A DNA stretch of 45,097 bases from an uncultured Clostridia bacterium (GCA_947174885.1 CAMWKO010000021.1:1-45097), one strand, 5' to 3'; shown: positions 34,868-44,383, numbered from the stretch's first letter. Numbers and translations are program-made. The notes: a model not told the origin generated them from the sequence alone.

Positions 34868-35917
34868 TTATCCCTGCAAATCTTTTATTTTGCAATACAG
34901 CGTAAATGATGTAATAAATAATGCAATCTGCTTCCTGTCTCTTGAAGTAATTTCAAATTTGGATTTATTGGCTGAGTAAAAATTCTTTATATCCTTAGTA
35001 TACTTCTTTGTATACTTTTTATCATAACAACCGGCTGCTTTTGCCATATTTTTATACTCATACAGCCAGTACATACATCTTTTAAATGTATACCACATCA
35101 TATCATATTGGGCTTTTTCTTCATAAAACTTAAGTCTGCACATATATGCATCAAAAATAGAATATTTGTCATTTGTAAATGTCTTATCCTCACCTTTTTT
35201 TGTGCTAACCCGATAATTGTACAGAGCTTCATGAATATATGTAACTATTTCCGAAGAATTTGTCAGTTTGAATACTGTATATTCATCAGAATAATTTTTT
35301 ACATCCGGGAATCTTATTTCTTTAAATAAACTTGCACTATACAATTTATTCCATACCGAAATATTTTCCTTAATAGTATCAGGATACAAGAAATAGCACA
35401 TATCAAATTCCTTTCCTGTAATTATCTCTGACTCTCCGTTTGCATATTTGCTCTTTTTTCTAATATTACCATCATAAAGATACGCTATATCACAAATACA
35501 TATATCTGCTTTATTAACATCACAGGACCGTTTCATAATCTCAAGTGTGCCCTTTTCCAAAGTATCATCTCCGTCTACAAACATAATATACTCGCCTGTA
35601 GCAGCCTCTAAGCCTGTATTTCTGGTATTTGCAATACCCATATTTTTATCGTGTGCAAGTAATGCTATTCTGGCATCCTTCTTTGATATTTCTTCACAAA
35701 TAGCAAGGCTTCCATCAGTAGAGCAATCATCTACAATAATAATTTCAAAGTTTGTATACGTCTGCTTTCTAATACTTTCAATACAATCTGATATATTCTT
35801 GCTTTCGTTATAGACAGGTACTATAACACTTATCTTTTCCTGCTGTGATTTCCTTCTATTGTTCCAACCAAATCTTTTCTGTCTATCTTTTAAAATTTTA
35901 AAACTGTTTAGTAACAT
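34868..35917 (-). CDS. GT2-family glycosyltransferase
   Basis: 349 residues. Inverting glycosyltransferase of the GT-A fold, probably adding a sugar to an exopolysaccharide or capsule repeat unit. Residues about 30-140 carry SVIVPVYNESKNISDCI, FEIIIVDDCSTDGS and the DxD metal motif in MFVDGDD. The C-terminal half (about 230-349) is basic, aromatic-rich and helical, with no clear membrane span, so it may sit on the membrane peripherally. GAGAGG lies before the ATG. Last gene of the four-gene set starting at 38309; 28 bases after the Alg13-like gene. Donor and acceptor sugars unknown. Confidence 0.9.
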   Translation of the reverse strand: MLLNSFKILKDRQKRFGWNNRRKSQQEKISVIVPVYNESKNISDCIESIRKQTYTNFEIIIVDDCSTDGSLAICEEISKKDARIALLAHDKNMGIANTRNTGLEAATGEYIMFVDGDDTLEKGTLEIMKRSCDVNKADICICDIAYLYDGNIRKKSKYANGESEIITGKEFDMCYFLYPDTIKENISVWNKLYSASLFKEIRFPDVKNYSDEYTVFKLTNSSEIVTYIHEALYNYRVSTKKGEDKTFTNDKYSIFDAYMCRLKFYEEKAQYDMMWYTFKRCMYWLYEYKNMAKAAGCYDKKYTKKYTKDIKNFYSANKSKFEITSRDRKQIALFITSFTLYCKIKDLQG

Positions 35918-35945
35918 ATACCTCTCTCCATCTCTTTACATTATC

Positions 35946-36425
35946 TTAAATATTTGATATGTAAGAATCAATGATATTTACTAGCTTTTCTCTTTCGGAA
36001 ATATATTTTTCAAACTTTATTTCATTTGCTTCTTTTATTTTAGATAAAAGATTGTCTTCCTCATAACAGCATAACACATAATTCTTTTTTTCAAAAGCCT
36101 TTGCAATGTCCAGCTGATGGTCATCGACATGTTCTTTATATTTTTTCAGACGCGGATACACTACTACCGGCTTATTGGCTCTAAGAGCCGTAATAATTGT
36201 GCCAACTCCACTATGTGTTACAATTATATCAGCTTTTTCTACAGTTTCATCAAAATTTTTTTTATCCATAAATCTTATGTATTCAAAATTTTCAGGCTCA
36301 TATGTAGAATTTCCGATTTGAGCTATTATTTTTTCTTTTATTTTCCCATAAGCAGCATAATCATCCATTTCCTGAAGTAATCTGTTCAACTGAAACTTCT
36401 GTGTTCCCAATACAATAAAAATCAT
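35946..36425 (-). CDS. PssE/Alg13-like glycosyltransferase subunit
   Basis: 159 residues with MIFIVLGTQKFQLNRLLQEMD at the start and the sugar-nucleotide site IIVTHSGVGTIITALRANKP, as in the GT28 C-terminal domain. Such short proteins act with an Alg14/PssD-like partner, here the gene just upstream, as a two-part glycosyltransferase: this subunit binds the donor and the partner anchors it to the membrane. GAGGTTATT lies before the ATG. Gap of 10 bases from the partner. Confidence 0.9.
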   Translation of the reverse strand: MIFIVLGTQKFQLNRLLQEMDDYAAYGKIKEKIIAQIGNSTYEPENFEYIRFMDKKNFDETVEKADIIVTHSGVGTIITALRANKPVVVYPRLKKYKEHVDDHQLDIAKAFEKKNYVLCCYEEDNLLSKIKEANEIKFEKYISEREKLVNIIDSYISNI

Positions 36426-36435
36426 AATAACCTCA

Positions 36436-36921
36436 CTAGAAAATTTTTCCGCCTAAGATGGCATTTGGAAAATATTGCAGCATATCCTCCCACTGTACTA
36501 TAAATAAATTTGCCAGCTTAAGCTTATACATTATTTTTCCTGTAAGTGACGGTATATCCACTCTCGCAAAAGACTCTATATATATTATCTTTTTCCTTAG
36601 CAGCTTTCCTACCATACAAAACGGCACAGTTGCCAATGCTCCTGTAGATATAATAATATCTGGCTTTTCTTTAATTATAACCTTAAAAGCTACAAGTATC
36701 AGCCAGAAAAATTTAAAAATAAATGTAATTTCCTTTCTATTAATCTGGCATACATGAACTACATTATTACAAAAATGCAATTCATCAAAGCTTCCCTTTT
36801 CAGTTACAAGAAAGCTGTCATATTTATCTTTTATTTCTACAAGTCTTGAAATCTCTTCAAGATGTCCACCGGAAGATGCAGCAAAACATATCTTATGATT
36901 TTTCCTAATATTCTTACTCAT
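36436..36921 (-). CDS. PssD/Alg14-like membrane partner of glycosyltransferase
   Basis: 161 residues: KICFAASSGGHLEEISRL (the GGH motif of Alg14/PssD) followed by FLVTEKG, a hydrophobic stretch KFFWLILVAFKVIIK, and IISTGALATVPFCMVGKLL and IYIESFARV. This subunit recruits the Alg13-like protein to membrane lipid-linked sugar. The ATG overlaps the stop of the priming transferase gene by one base (TAATG); AAGGAG precedes. Confidence 0.9.
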   Translation of the reverse strand: MSKNIRKNHKICFAASSGGHLEEISRLVEIKDKYDSFLVTEKGSFDELHFCNNVVHVCQINRKEITFIFKFFWLILVAFKVIIKEKPDIIISTGALATVPFCMVGKLLRKKIIYIESFARVDIPSLTGKIMYKLKLANLFIVQWEDMLQYFPNAILGGKIF

Positions 36922-38309
36922 TAGAAGGCTCCTTTTCTAGTGAATATCTGTAAAACCGTTTTAATCATAATTCTAAAATCCAACAAAACATTCCATTTAT
37001 CAATATACTCTGTATCAAGACTTACAATCTCTGCAAAATCCGTAATAGAACTTCTTCCGCTCACCTGCCACATTCCGGTAATGCCCGGTTTTATACTTAT
37101 TCTGCGCCAGTGATTTCTTTCATACTTATCTACTTCATCAATCGTAGGTGGTCTGGTGCCTACTAAACTCATATTACCAATAAGCACATTAAAAAATTGT
37201 GGAAGTTCATCTATACTTGTCTTTCTTATAAACTTACCAACTCTTGTAATTCTGGGGTCATCCTGCATCTTAAACATAAATTCCCCTTCCATTTCATTTT
37301 GATCCATCAGCTTTTTCTTAAGACTTTCTGCATCATTACACATACTTCTAAATTTGTATATATTGAAATGACGCCCATTCATACCAACTCTTTGCTGTTT
37401 GAATATAACAGGTCCCTTTGAATCTATCTTTATTGCAATAGCAGTCACCAGCATAATAGGTGAAGTAAGTATAATGCCTGCAAGACTTCCTACAATATCT
37501 ACCGCTCTCTTAATCGCCCTTTCAGACATATTAAGTGAAACTGTATGATATGTAATAACAGGATATGTACCAACACTGCTTACATATGACTGAGCCGCAC
37601 CGGCCCTGTATGAATCCATAATAATACGCATGGTAACGCCCATTTCCATGCACATACTTATATATTCCTGTACCATATCCAATGCAACACTCTTTCGATG
37701 CATTATATATACCTGGTCAATATTATTTTCCTTTATAATTTCCTCTAAATCCTCAATACATCCTATATATTCTGATTTACCCTTATCCTCAGGCTTTACG
37801 GAAACATATCCTATAATGTCTACCTCTGTATTACTCTTATGAAGATAATTATTAAATTTCTCAAAATGCTCATATCCACCTATCATAAGTGTTCTGGGTG
37901 CAAATACATTTCCTGATTTAACAAGTATCCTCATAATCATGGCACTTATTATTACACAAATATACGTCACTACCAGATATATAACATAGAAACGTCCATC
38001 TACTGCAGCATTGCCAATATAAAAAAGCAGTGTAGATGTAACTGTAGTTGCTATAAGAATAGATTTTGTCACATGTTTCAAAACTCTGTCTATGTAAAAA
38101 AATGTTGTAACATTATATATTCTTGATTCTTTATTTGATAATATGTAAATTAACATGAAGATTACTGCAACAACAAAATATTTTCTCCAATCTTCCCTTG
38201 CAAAAATCCCTGTAATCAAAGCTGATACTACAAAAGAAATGCAACCAAAAAGAATATCACTTACAATATAAAGTACATTCGTACTAGCACCTTTATTTCC
38301 TCTTCCCAT
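36921..38309 (-). CDS. Exopolysaccharide polyprenyl-phosphate sugar phosphotransferase (priming enzyme)
   Basis: 462 residues. It transfers a sugar-1-phosphate from a nucleotide sugar to undecaprenyl phosphate, the first step of EPS or capsule unit synthesis. Four to five membrane helices lie in residues 1-110, a CoA-binding-like Rossmann domain at about 130-240 (TLMIGGYEHFEKF), a further helix at about 270-295, and the Bac_transf catalytic domain from about 262: KRAVDIVGSLAGIILTSP, QQRVGMNGRHFNIYKFRSM, GKFIRKTSIDELPQFFN and TRPPT. AAGGTG lies before the ATG. First gene of the set; a consensus promoter is at 38429-38457. Confidence 0.93.
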   Translation of the reverse strand: MGRGNKGASTNVLYIVSDILFGCISFVVSALITGIFAREDWRKYFVVAVIFMLIYILSNKESRIYNVTTFFYIDRVLKHVTKSILIATTVTSTLLFYIGNAAVDGRFYVIYLVVTYICVIISAMIMRILVKSGNVFAPRTLMIGGYEHFEKFNNYLHKSNTEVDIIGYVSVKPEDKGKSEYIGCIEDLEEIIKENNIDQVYIMHRKSVALDMVQEYISMCMEMGVTMRIIMDSYRAGAAQSYVSSVGTYPVITYHTVSLNMSERAIKRAVDIVGSLAGIILTSPIMLVTAIAIKIDSKGPVIFKQQRVGMNGRHFNIYKFRSMCNDAESLKKKLMDQNEMEGEFMFKMQDDPRITRVGKFIRKTSIDELPQFFNVLIGNMSLVGTRPPTIDEVDKYERNHWRRISIKPGITGMWQVSGRSSITDFAEIVSLDTEYIDKWNVLLDFRIMIKTVLQIFTRKGAF

Positions 38310-38381
38310 TCAATTCACCTTACTTTTTAGTCCATTTCAATCTAACCTATCATATTCGTATAAAAACATTCAAATACCTTA

Positions 38382-38420
38382 ATCGCAAGCAACGATATAT
38401 AATTATTGTTGCTTGCGGGA
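38382..38420 (-). promoter_or_regulatory. Hairpin at the 5' end of the EPS leader RNA
   Basis: CGCAAGCAAC and GTTGCTTGCG, a perfect 10-bp stem with a 12- to 14-base AT loop. It begins almost at the predicted start of transcription, so it may protect the mRNA end, or may also end the VWA-gene transcript. Confidence 0.5.
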
Positions 38421-38428
38421 ATAAATAG

Positions 38429-38457
38429 ATTATATGAAACTTAATTATCTTTGTCAA
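38429..38457 (-). promoter_or_regulatory. Consensus sigma-A promoter of the EPS genes
   Basis: On the minus strand TTGACA (38457-38452), 17 bases, TATAAT (38434-38429): an exact match to the consensus in both boxes and spacing. Leader of about 110 bases to the ATG at 38309. Confidence 0.88.
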
Positions 38458-38509
38458 TAATATACAATTGTCCTGTTTAACTCCATAGAAATGTAGTTAT
38501 CCATATATT

Positions 38510-40888
38510 TTAATTATAATGATGCGTAAAATCTAAAAACTCCGTACTTACTAATTCATCTGAAGTGTTATATATATTATATTTTACTTCGTCACTACCA
38601 TGTAAGCTATACTCAACTATTTCATATTTTATTTCCTGATTCGGATAATTATTATCATAAATATACATATTATAAACGGTTGGGTTATCAATATCTCTTG
38701 TAATTCTTATTAAATTTACTTCATGATTTTCATTAACCGTAATACCAAGTGCAATACCTGATTTAAGACTCCCGATTATTTCATTCCAGTTATCATTTAT
38801 TGAATATTGTCTTACATAATCAAGTCCGTCATCATTGAACTGCTCTGCCCACAATCTTAATAACAGCTTCATAATGGTTTTGGTTCTTTCAGCCTCCTCA
38901 TCAGTATTTTTTTTATTAAGTTTATCAAAATCATAGTATAGTACATGAAATTTTGTATATTCCTCTCCAAGGAAGGTTGCCCCTTCAGCTGCCTTATTAA
39001 ATTTAAGTTGTAATACAGGTACTTCATTTATCTTTTTTTGTATATATGACTTATATACTACTTCCGAATCACTATTTACTACATATTTTTCATCAGCACT
39101 AATTTTTTCAATAGACATAACCAGTTTTGTAGTTTCTGAAGTTAGCATCTCATTAATATTATCCATTCTCATATATCCGTTATTTTCTACAAATCCAAGC
39201 TCTGTCAGTTCTTCATTCTTTATTGCAGATACATTTTCTATATATACCTCATCACTAAAGGCTGATACCATTAATCGTAAAAACCACAAATCATAATCTG
39301 TTTTTGATAGCTTTGATATATTTGCAGGAACTATTCCCAAGTGGTTTAACTGACATAAGGTTGCTATTCCATAACACAGTCCCCCTCCCATATTTCCATC
39401 AAATTTTGTAATCGGATTTGAAAATGAAAGTCCGTCTTTATTTACATCAAAATTTGAATCAGCTACTAATATGGAATCATTTTCCCCATCCTTATCTTCA
39501 TCAATAAAGTTGTAATATAGCAAATTCATTATTTTATTATATACCTGTTCTATAGCATCTGAATTACTTACATATACATAATCACCATTTGTACCTGACG
39601 ATATATCTATCATTCTATCCACATCTAACATCTGACCCAGACCTATTATAATTATGGTTACATTCATTTCATTTGCCTTTTTTACCAAATCTCCTCTGTC
39701 ATAATACGAACAATTATCATCGCCATCCGTTAGAATAACCATAAAATTCCGACTCGCTATACTGTCATTAAAATTATCAAGTGCTGCATAAGCTGCATCT
39801 ATTGTACAGGTTCCGTTAAAATTATGTTCTCTGTCCTTTCTTAATTCATCTGTTATTGACTTAATTTCTTCAATACCTGCTCCCAATTCAAGCATATGAT
39901 AATATGTACCTGTGTATACACCCATTCCGACTTTTACTTTACTTCCCAATCTTTCTGTAAGCTTTTCAACAAAATCAAATCTTTTAAATTCAGGATCATT
40001 TGCAATCCAGCCTGTAGAGTTTGCTACGGAAGGATCATACATACTGCCACTATCATCTATTACATAAAATACCTGTATATCAGTGGTAGCAGTAGTACTT
40101 ATTTTACTTGAATCTAATACTGCATACCTCGAAAAATGGTTCAACTGCGCTTTAACCTCATTATTAGTTTTATCGACAGTTGAATTTACTTTTATCCAAT
40201 TTCCTTCATTATCAAACTGATATATGGATAATTCATCCTCATTATAGTTATATTTTTCAATAACACTGTTCTCATATTTTATTGTAAGTGTAGCAGTCTC
40301 AAACTTGCCCTCTTTATAAAATTCATATACATCACTTGCCAATCCGTAGGTAGTGCTAAGTCCTGAGGCTTCAAACTTATCTACATAAATATTGGCTACA
40401 GATGCATCACCTGTCACACATAATTTAACTGCATCATAATTATAATTTTCCTCAAACTTTATAAGTGCATCATATGTATTTCCATCTGTTTTTACCTTTA
40501 ACGGATTTAACCCCTTTGCTACCTCACAGCCATCTGATAATGTATCTCCATCAGTATCTGCCTTTATTGGATCTGTATTATAATTATATATCTCGTCATA
40601 ATCACTTAATCCGTCCAAGTCTGTATCACAGGAAAATGGACTTGTATTATAAACATAATATTCATCATAATCACTTAATCCGTCACCATCAGTATCTTTA
40701 TCCTTTGAATATTCCATTTTTGACTCATACAAATCCTCAAAGTATAGGTTTTCTGTTCTAAAGCCATTATCTATATCCTCTTTATTCTCATTTGATTTTA
40801 TAATTAATATTCCTATACCTACACTAATAATTATAAATAGAGCTAATATAGCCAATATAATAATTACTATTTTTTTAGACTTTTTCAA
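38510..40888 (-). CDS. VWA protein with calcium-repeat motifs and possible cysteine-peptidase domain
   Basis: 792 residues, start TTG at 40888 with GGAG upstream (the nearby ATG is in another frame). Membrane anchor 7-31. TSP3/dockerin-like calcium repeats at 63-136 (DTDGDGLSDYDE, DTDLDGLSDYDE, DTDGDTLSDG). VWA domain at 270-458 with MIDAS DDSGS (278-282) and LTDGDD. From about 495 the protein contains GGGLCYGIATL (Cys505), then NENHEV (His722) and YIYDNNYP (Asp745), spacing and motifs that resemble a papain-like Cys-His-Asp set. Likely surface exposed and metal dependent. No sortase motif. Monocistronic. Confidence 0.75.
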   Translation of the reverse strand: MKKSKKIVIIILAILALFIIISVGIGILIIKSNENKEDIDNGFRTENLYFEDLYESKMEYSKDKDTDGDGLSDYDEYYVYNTSPFSCDTDLDGLSDYDEIYNYNTDPIKADTDGDTLSDGCEVAKGLNPLKVKTDGNTYDALIKFEENYNYDAVKLCVTGDASVANIYVDKFEASGLSTTYGLASDVYEFYKEGKFETATLTIKYENSVIEKYNYNEDELSIYQFDNEGNWIKVNSTVDKTNNEVKAQLNHFSRYAVLDSSKISTTATTDIQVFYVIDDSGSMYDPSVANSTGWIANDPEFKRFDFVEKLTERLGSKVKVGMGVYTGTYYHMLELGAGIEEIKSITDELRKDREHNFNGTCTIDAAYAALDNFNDSIASRNFMVILTDGDDNCSYYDRGDLVKKANEMNVTIIIIGLGQMLDVDRMIDISSGTNGDYVYVSNSDAIEQVYNKIMNLLYYNFIDEDKDGENDSILVADSNFDVNKDGLSFSNPITKFDGNMGGGLCYGIATLCQLNHLGIVPANISKLSKTDYDLWFLRLMVSAFSDEVYIENVSAIKNEELTELGFVENNGYMRMDNINEMLTSETTKLVMSIEKISADEKYVVNSDSEVVYKSYIQKKINEVPVLQLKFNKAAEGATFLGEEYTKFHVLYYDFDKLNKKNTDEEAERTKTIMKLLLRLWAEQFNDDGLDYVRQYSINDNWNEIIGSLKSGIALGITVNENHEVNLIRITRDIDNPTVYNMYIYDNNYPNQEIKYEIVEYSLHGSDEVKYNIYNTSDELVSTEFLDFTHHYN

Positions 40889-41300
40889 TTTGCATATCTC
40901 CTTTAAACTTATGTGTATTACTTAAAACATTTTCTTTTCTTTATTCTAGTTCAATAATAACAGATACGTTTTTAATTATCTGAACCATACAAGATGCCTA
41001 TAACTTACATTTAATCCTAATTTCTACAAAAACAATTATTATTTTACTATATTATATCCTATATTAATTTTATATAAAAGTGCAAATATCATAGAATTTG
41101 CTTTTTTTTTTAAAATTTACAAATTATACCATACGCAGCATATAAATATTACACAAAAAAATGTATATAAAATTTATTTTTCATTACATATTACATTATA
41201 AAAGACCAATAGGTAACTTTAACCTATTGGTCTTAATATCTTATTCTCAAAATAGTATATAAATATAATTTAAACTCTGAAAATCACGATTATACTGAAT
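40889..41300. other. Gene-free AT-rich region between VWA and rpsR genes
   Basis: Contains the ribosomal terminator at 41202-41234. The rest is very AT-rich with no ORF, repeat or RNA gene seen. A -10-like TAGAAT lies near 40945 on the minus strand but no good -35 box. Confidence 0.5.
41202..41234 (-). terminator. Terminator of rpsF-ssb-rpsR
   Basis: AAGACCAATAGGT (41202-41214) pairs with ACCTATTGGTCTT (41222-41234), 13 bp perfect, loop of 7; short T run on the minus strand. Confidence 0.85.
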
Positions 41301-41570
41301 CTAGTCTAATGTATAAGGCATTAACGCAATATGTCTTGCTCTCTTTATAGCAACTGTAAGAGCTCTCTGATGCTTTGCACAGTTTCCTGTGATTCTTCTA
41401 GGAAGAATTTTTCCTCTTTCAGATACATATCTCTTTAATTTATTAACATCCTTGTAATCAATATCAGCGTTCTTTTCTCCACAGAATACACAAACCTTTT
41501 TTCTTCTACGGATTGGTCTTCTCTTCATAGAAACGTCTTTATCGCCTTTTTCTGTTTTATTTACTGGCAT
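41301..41570 (-). CDS. rpsR: 30S ribosomal protein S18
   Basis: 89 residues. Binds with S6 in the 30S platform. Core [20 protein letters not shown], then [14 protein letters not shown] and [17 protein letters not shown]. The Cys residues (CVFC, NCAKH) mark the zinc-type form. An acidic/Lys N-terminal extension of about 15 residues is present. AGGAGG lies before the ATG. Last gene of rpsF-ssb-rpsR. Confidence 0.97.
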   Translation of the reverse strand: MPVNKTEKGDKDVSMKRRPIRRRKKVCVFCGEKNADIDYKDVNKLKRYVSERGKILPRRITGNCAKHQRALTVAIKRARHIALMPYTLD

Positions 41571-41590
41571 AACTACTACCTCCTATATTT

Positions 41591-42028
41591 TTAGTTAAAT
41601 GGCAAGCCTTCGTCTTCAACACCGTCCGGAATATTCATAAATCCATCGCCAACAGCACTTACAGGCTCTGGTCTTGACTGCGTATATCCGCCATCTGCGC
41701 TTGCACTATTCTTGCTCTCTGCAAACTCAGTACTTTCAACAACTACTTCTGTTGTGTATACTTTTTGTCCGTCTTTATTTGTGTAGCTTCCTGTTTGGAT
41801 TCTTCCTTCTGCTACAATCTTTGTACCCTGATGTAAGTATCTTTCAACAAATTCTGCCTGTCTGCCAAAAGCAACACATGAAATAAAATCTGCTGTTGCC
41901 TCACCATCTCTTTTAAATCTTCTATCTACCGCTAAAGTAAATCTTGCAATAGCAAGTGATGATTCACCCTGAGAATATCTTACTTCCGGATCTCTTGTCA
42001 GTCGTCCCATTAGTATTACTTTGTTCAT
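41591..42028 (-). CDS. ssb: Single-stranded DNA-binding protein
   Basis: 145 residues. Starts MNKVILMGRLTRDPEVRYS; OB-fold strands (FTLAVDRRFK, FISCVAFGRQAEFVERYL, VEGRIQTGSYTNKDG-like) and the acidic C-terminal tip EDEGLPFN, which binds DNA repair and replication partners. Linker is short. AAAGAGG before the ATG. Middle gene between rpsF and rpsR, the classic order. Confidence 0.97.
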   Translation of the reverse strand: MNKVILMGRLTRDPEVRYSQGESSLAIARFTLAVDRRFKRDGEATADFISCVAFGRQAEFVERYLHQGTKIVAEGRIQTGSYTNKDGQKVYTTEVVVESTEFAESKNSASADGGYTQSRPEPVSAVGDGFMNIPDGVEDEGLPFN

Positions 42029-42059
42029 AAATTTACCTCTTTTCTAATAGGTGATAGAC

Positions 42060-42347
42060 TTAAGCTTCCTTCTTAACGCATAAATATCTGACAACATTTT
42101 CCATTAAACGAATATTTGCTTCAACTTCGTTTGGACAATTAGCGTCAGACTCGAACTGGACAAAATAATAAAAAGCTTCTTTACTCTTCTGAATTTCATA
42201 AGCTAACTTCTTCTTTCCCCAGTCGTCAACGTTTGTTACAGTACCACCGAAACGTGTAATATATTCTTTTACCTTTTCGATAGTTGCAACTCTTTCTTCT
42301 TCTTCAAGAGCTACATTAACGATTACTGCTAATTCGTACTTATTCAT
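42060..42347 (-). CDS. rpsF: 30S ribosomal protein S6
   Basis: 95 residues, MNKYELAVIVNVALEEEER, with WGKKKLAYEI and YYFVQFES typical of S6. Partner of S18. The leader (42348-42400) contains a hairpin but no clear CCG motif of the known S6:S18 regulatory RNA. AGGAGG precedes the ATG; first gene of the operon, separated from DUF951 by about 170 bases and a terminator. Confidence 0.97.
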   Translation of the reverse strand: MNKYELAVIVNVALEEEERVATIEKVKEYITRFGGTVTNVDDWGKKKLAYEIQKSKEAFYYFVQFESDANCPNEVEANIRLMENVVRYLCVKKEA

Positions 42348-42430
42348 TTAGTTTTACCTCCTTTTGGTCTCTGGCCCATAGTATCAGTCTATGAGCAAGG
42401 AATAATATATCACGAAGAAATATTTTAACA

Positions 42431-42467
42431 TAAAAAAATAAGGATTGCAAGTATAATTTGCAATCCT
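42431..42467 (-). terminator. Terminator after cheX-DUF951
   Basis: AGGATTGCAA (42441-42450) and TTGCAATCCT (42458-42467), 10 bp perfect, with a T run on the minus strand (plus-strand A at 42431-42440). Confidence 0.85.
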
Positions 42468-42525
42468 GTATATCTTCAATATTTCATACAGAATTTGTTT
42501 TTTAATCAGACTTCTGTATAGTTTT

Positions 42526-42711
42526 TCACTCCGGCTTCCTGATTCCCTTTAAATTTTTCTCTACTAAAAATCTGCTTATCATGACCTGATGGTTACAACC
42601 CATACATTTTAGTCTGAAATCTGTTCCAACTCTCAGGACTTCCCATTCAAAGCTCCCACAAGGATGTTTTTTCTTTAACTTAACAATATCACCAACCTCA
42701 AATTGTGCCAT
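42526..42711 (-). CDS. DUF951-family small protein
   Basis: 61 residues with the family pattern: VGDIVKLKKKHPCGSFEWEV and FRLKCMGCNHQVMI (Cys18, then CMGC), which suggests zinc binding. Function not established. It commonly sits upstream of rpsF in Clostridia, as here, and lies 4 bases after cheX. AAGGAAT precedes the ATG. Confidence 0.93.
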   Translation of the reverse strand: MAQFEVGDIVKLKKKHPCGSFEWEVLRVGTDFRLKCMGCNHQVMISRFLVEKNLKGIRKPE

Positions 42712-42715
42712 AATA

Positions 42716-43192
42716 TTATTCCTTTTTTACACACAAATATATTGAAATTTTTTCTTCTCCACCCTCCAGCATTGGGATTTTTAATGCCTGAACATCCATT
42801 TGCAACCTTAAATTTGTTCCATGCATAGTAATAGGTGGTGTAATATCCATAAAAATTTCTTGTGCCGAAAAAAGTGTTGCAGCATTTCCCATAATCATAT
42901 TACTTAACTCTCCCAACGCAGAACAAGCCATTTCATCAAGTTCATTAACAGCCATTCCCATCATCATCCTGCTTGCCATCTGCTTGGCATTTTCATCATT
43001 CATAACTAATAATACCTGCCCCTTTAAAACGCCTGTAACACCTACTTGCAGTATAAATGTATCATTAGGAAACTCCAACTTAGCTATAACTGGCTTTCCA
43101 ACTGCCAGCTTAGACTGTGTTGTCATTTCAATTACACTAATAGATGACTGTAAAAAAGGATTAATGTGTTTAACATCTAACGCTTGCATCAT
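42716..43192 (-). CDS. cheX: CheX-like chemotaxis phosphatase
   Basis: 158 residues. Starts MMQALDVKHINPFLQSSISV; the CheC/CheX/FliY catalytic pattern appears in ACSALGELSNMIMGNAATLF (Glu and Asn of the ExxN motif) with FMDITPP after it. Proteins of this family dephosphorylate CheY-P and so tune chemotaxis, which implies a motile ancestor. No other che gene is in the window. AAGGA lies 11 bases before the first ATG. Pairs with DUF951. Confidence 0.9.
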   Translation of the reverse strand: MMQALDVKHINPFLQSSISVIEMTTQSKLAVGKPVIAKLEFPNDTFILQVGVTGVLKGQVLLVMNDENAKQMASRMMMGMAVNELDEMACSALGELSNMIMGNAATLFSAQEIFMDITPPITMHGTNLRLQMDVQALKIPMLEGGEEKISIYLCVKKE

Positions 43193-43414
43193 AGTAAATA
43201 TTATCCTTTCTCATAATCTTTAGAATTCACATATCTGTAGAAACAATCTACAGTCTAATTTTTTAAAGTATAACATAAAACTGCAGATTGGTAAACCACA
43301 AAATTAATATTTGCTAGTATTTTACAAGTTTTATTTATAGTAATAATTATTATTTTTTGCTTTATATTTTGTTATTTTTTGCTTTCCTATGACACTTTCT
43401 CTTTATTTTTGTAA

Positions 43415-43942
43415 TTATCTTTCTTTATACTCTTTCCCATTAAGTATAATACTTTTTCTATTTTTATCATAACATCCGCCTGCATACATATTGTCATATT
43501 CTTCTTCATTAAAATCATTAACTGCTTTATCGCAATTTTCATTATCTGTATTAAATTTCCCATTATTTCCTATATAATATCTATTTTCACTGCTTTTTTC
43601 CCTGTCTTCCATATATTTTTCTATATCAGTCTTTCCATTTTTTATAGTTTTAAGCTCTTTTCGTATTTTTTTTATCATACTTATTAGGAACCATATAAAT
43701 AATATTTCTACTAAAGCAAGTACTATTATATACCCTTTACTTTCATCACTTGAATAATTAAATATTATTATAGCAAAACATATTATCAAAAATAAGTAAA
43801 ACAATCCTCCTATAGTCAATATTATTATTGATACAACCTTCCATTTCTTTGATTTAGGATTTTCGGTACTAGCTGCTAAATCATATGTAGTTTCAAAAAT
43901 CCCACCAATTATCTCTAAGATTAATTTAAATATAAATTCCAT
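43415..43942 (-). CDS. Small membrane protein, unknown function
   Basis: 175 residues, no family recognised. Two membrane helices (about 37-63: VSIIILTIGGLFYLFLIICF and about 72-90: IIVLALVEILFIWFLI), then a charged cytosolic or external tail rich in Asn, Asp, Lys and Glu containing a single CYDKNRKS-like spot. ATG with AGGAGA upstream. No operon partner within 200 bases. Base composition is lower in GC than neighbouring genes; whether it is foreign cannot be decided. Confidence 0.7.
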   Translation of the reverse strand: MEFIFKLILEIIGGIFETTYDLAASTENPKSKKWKVVSIIILTIGGLFYLFLIICFAIIIFNYSSDESKGYIIVLALVEILFIWFLISMIKKIRKELKTIKNGKTDIEKYMEDREKSSENRYYIGNNGKFNTDNENCDKAVNDFNEEEYDNMYAGGCYDKNRKSIILNGKEYKER

Positions 43943-44375
43943 AGAGCAATCTCCTTTATTGTATAATAATTAAATTGTCTAATTGATTCTCTGATTTTTT
44001 ATTATAAAATCCATGGAACTTTGTTAGATTTTATTACAACACCAATATACTAAAAAGGTAGTATATTAATAATATAAATAATTATCATATAGAAAAATCT
44101 TCTTTTTAAAATTCTAGCATTTCTATTTTTGTTTATCAATTCATGTATATATTTTTGTTTTAAAGTATTTATTTTTTGAATCTAATTTTATTTAAATTTT
44201 ATTAAATAGCATACTGATATAGCTTCTTTATTTATATATGCTCTGTATTTTTATTTTAGTGTTTATAAAGTCTTAACAGATAATACAGCATAAATTTATC
44301 AGGGAAAAATTATATTATAAGCTTAATTTTCATTTTTATATACATCTGTATTGAAGAGTTTTATATAATTGTATT
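43943..44375. other. Gene-free AT-rich region before the tRNA genes
   Basis: Very AT-rich with no ORF, repeat or RNA gene recognised by eye; it separates the small membrane protein gene from the tRNA operon terminator. Confidence 0.5.
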
Positions 44376-44383
44376 ATATAAAA

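Noticed and set aside
42348-42420. S6:S18 autoregulatory leader RNA before rpsF
   Set aside because: A hairpin is present but the conserved CCG-containing loop of the known motif was not found.
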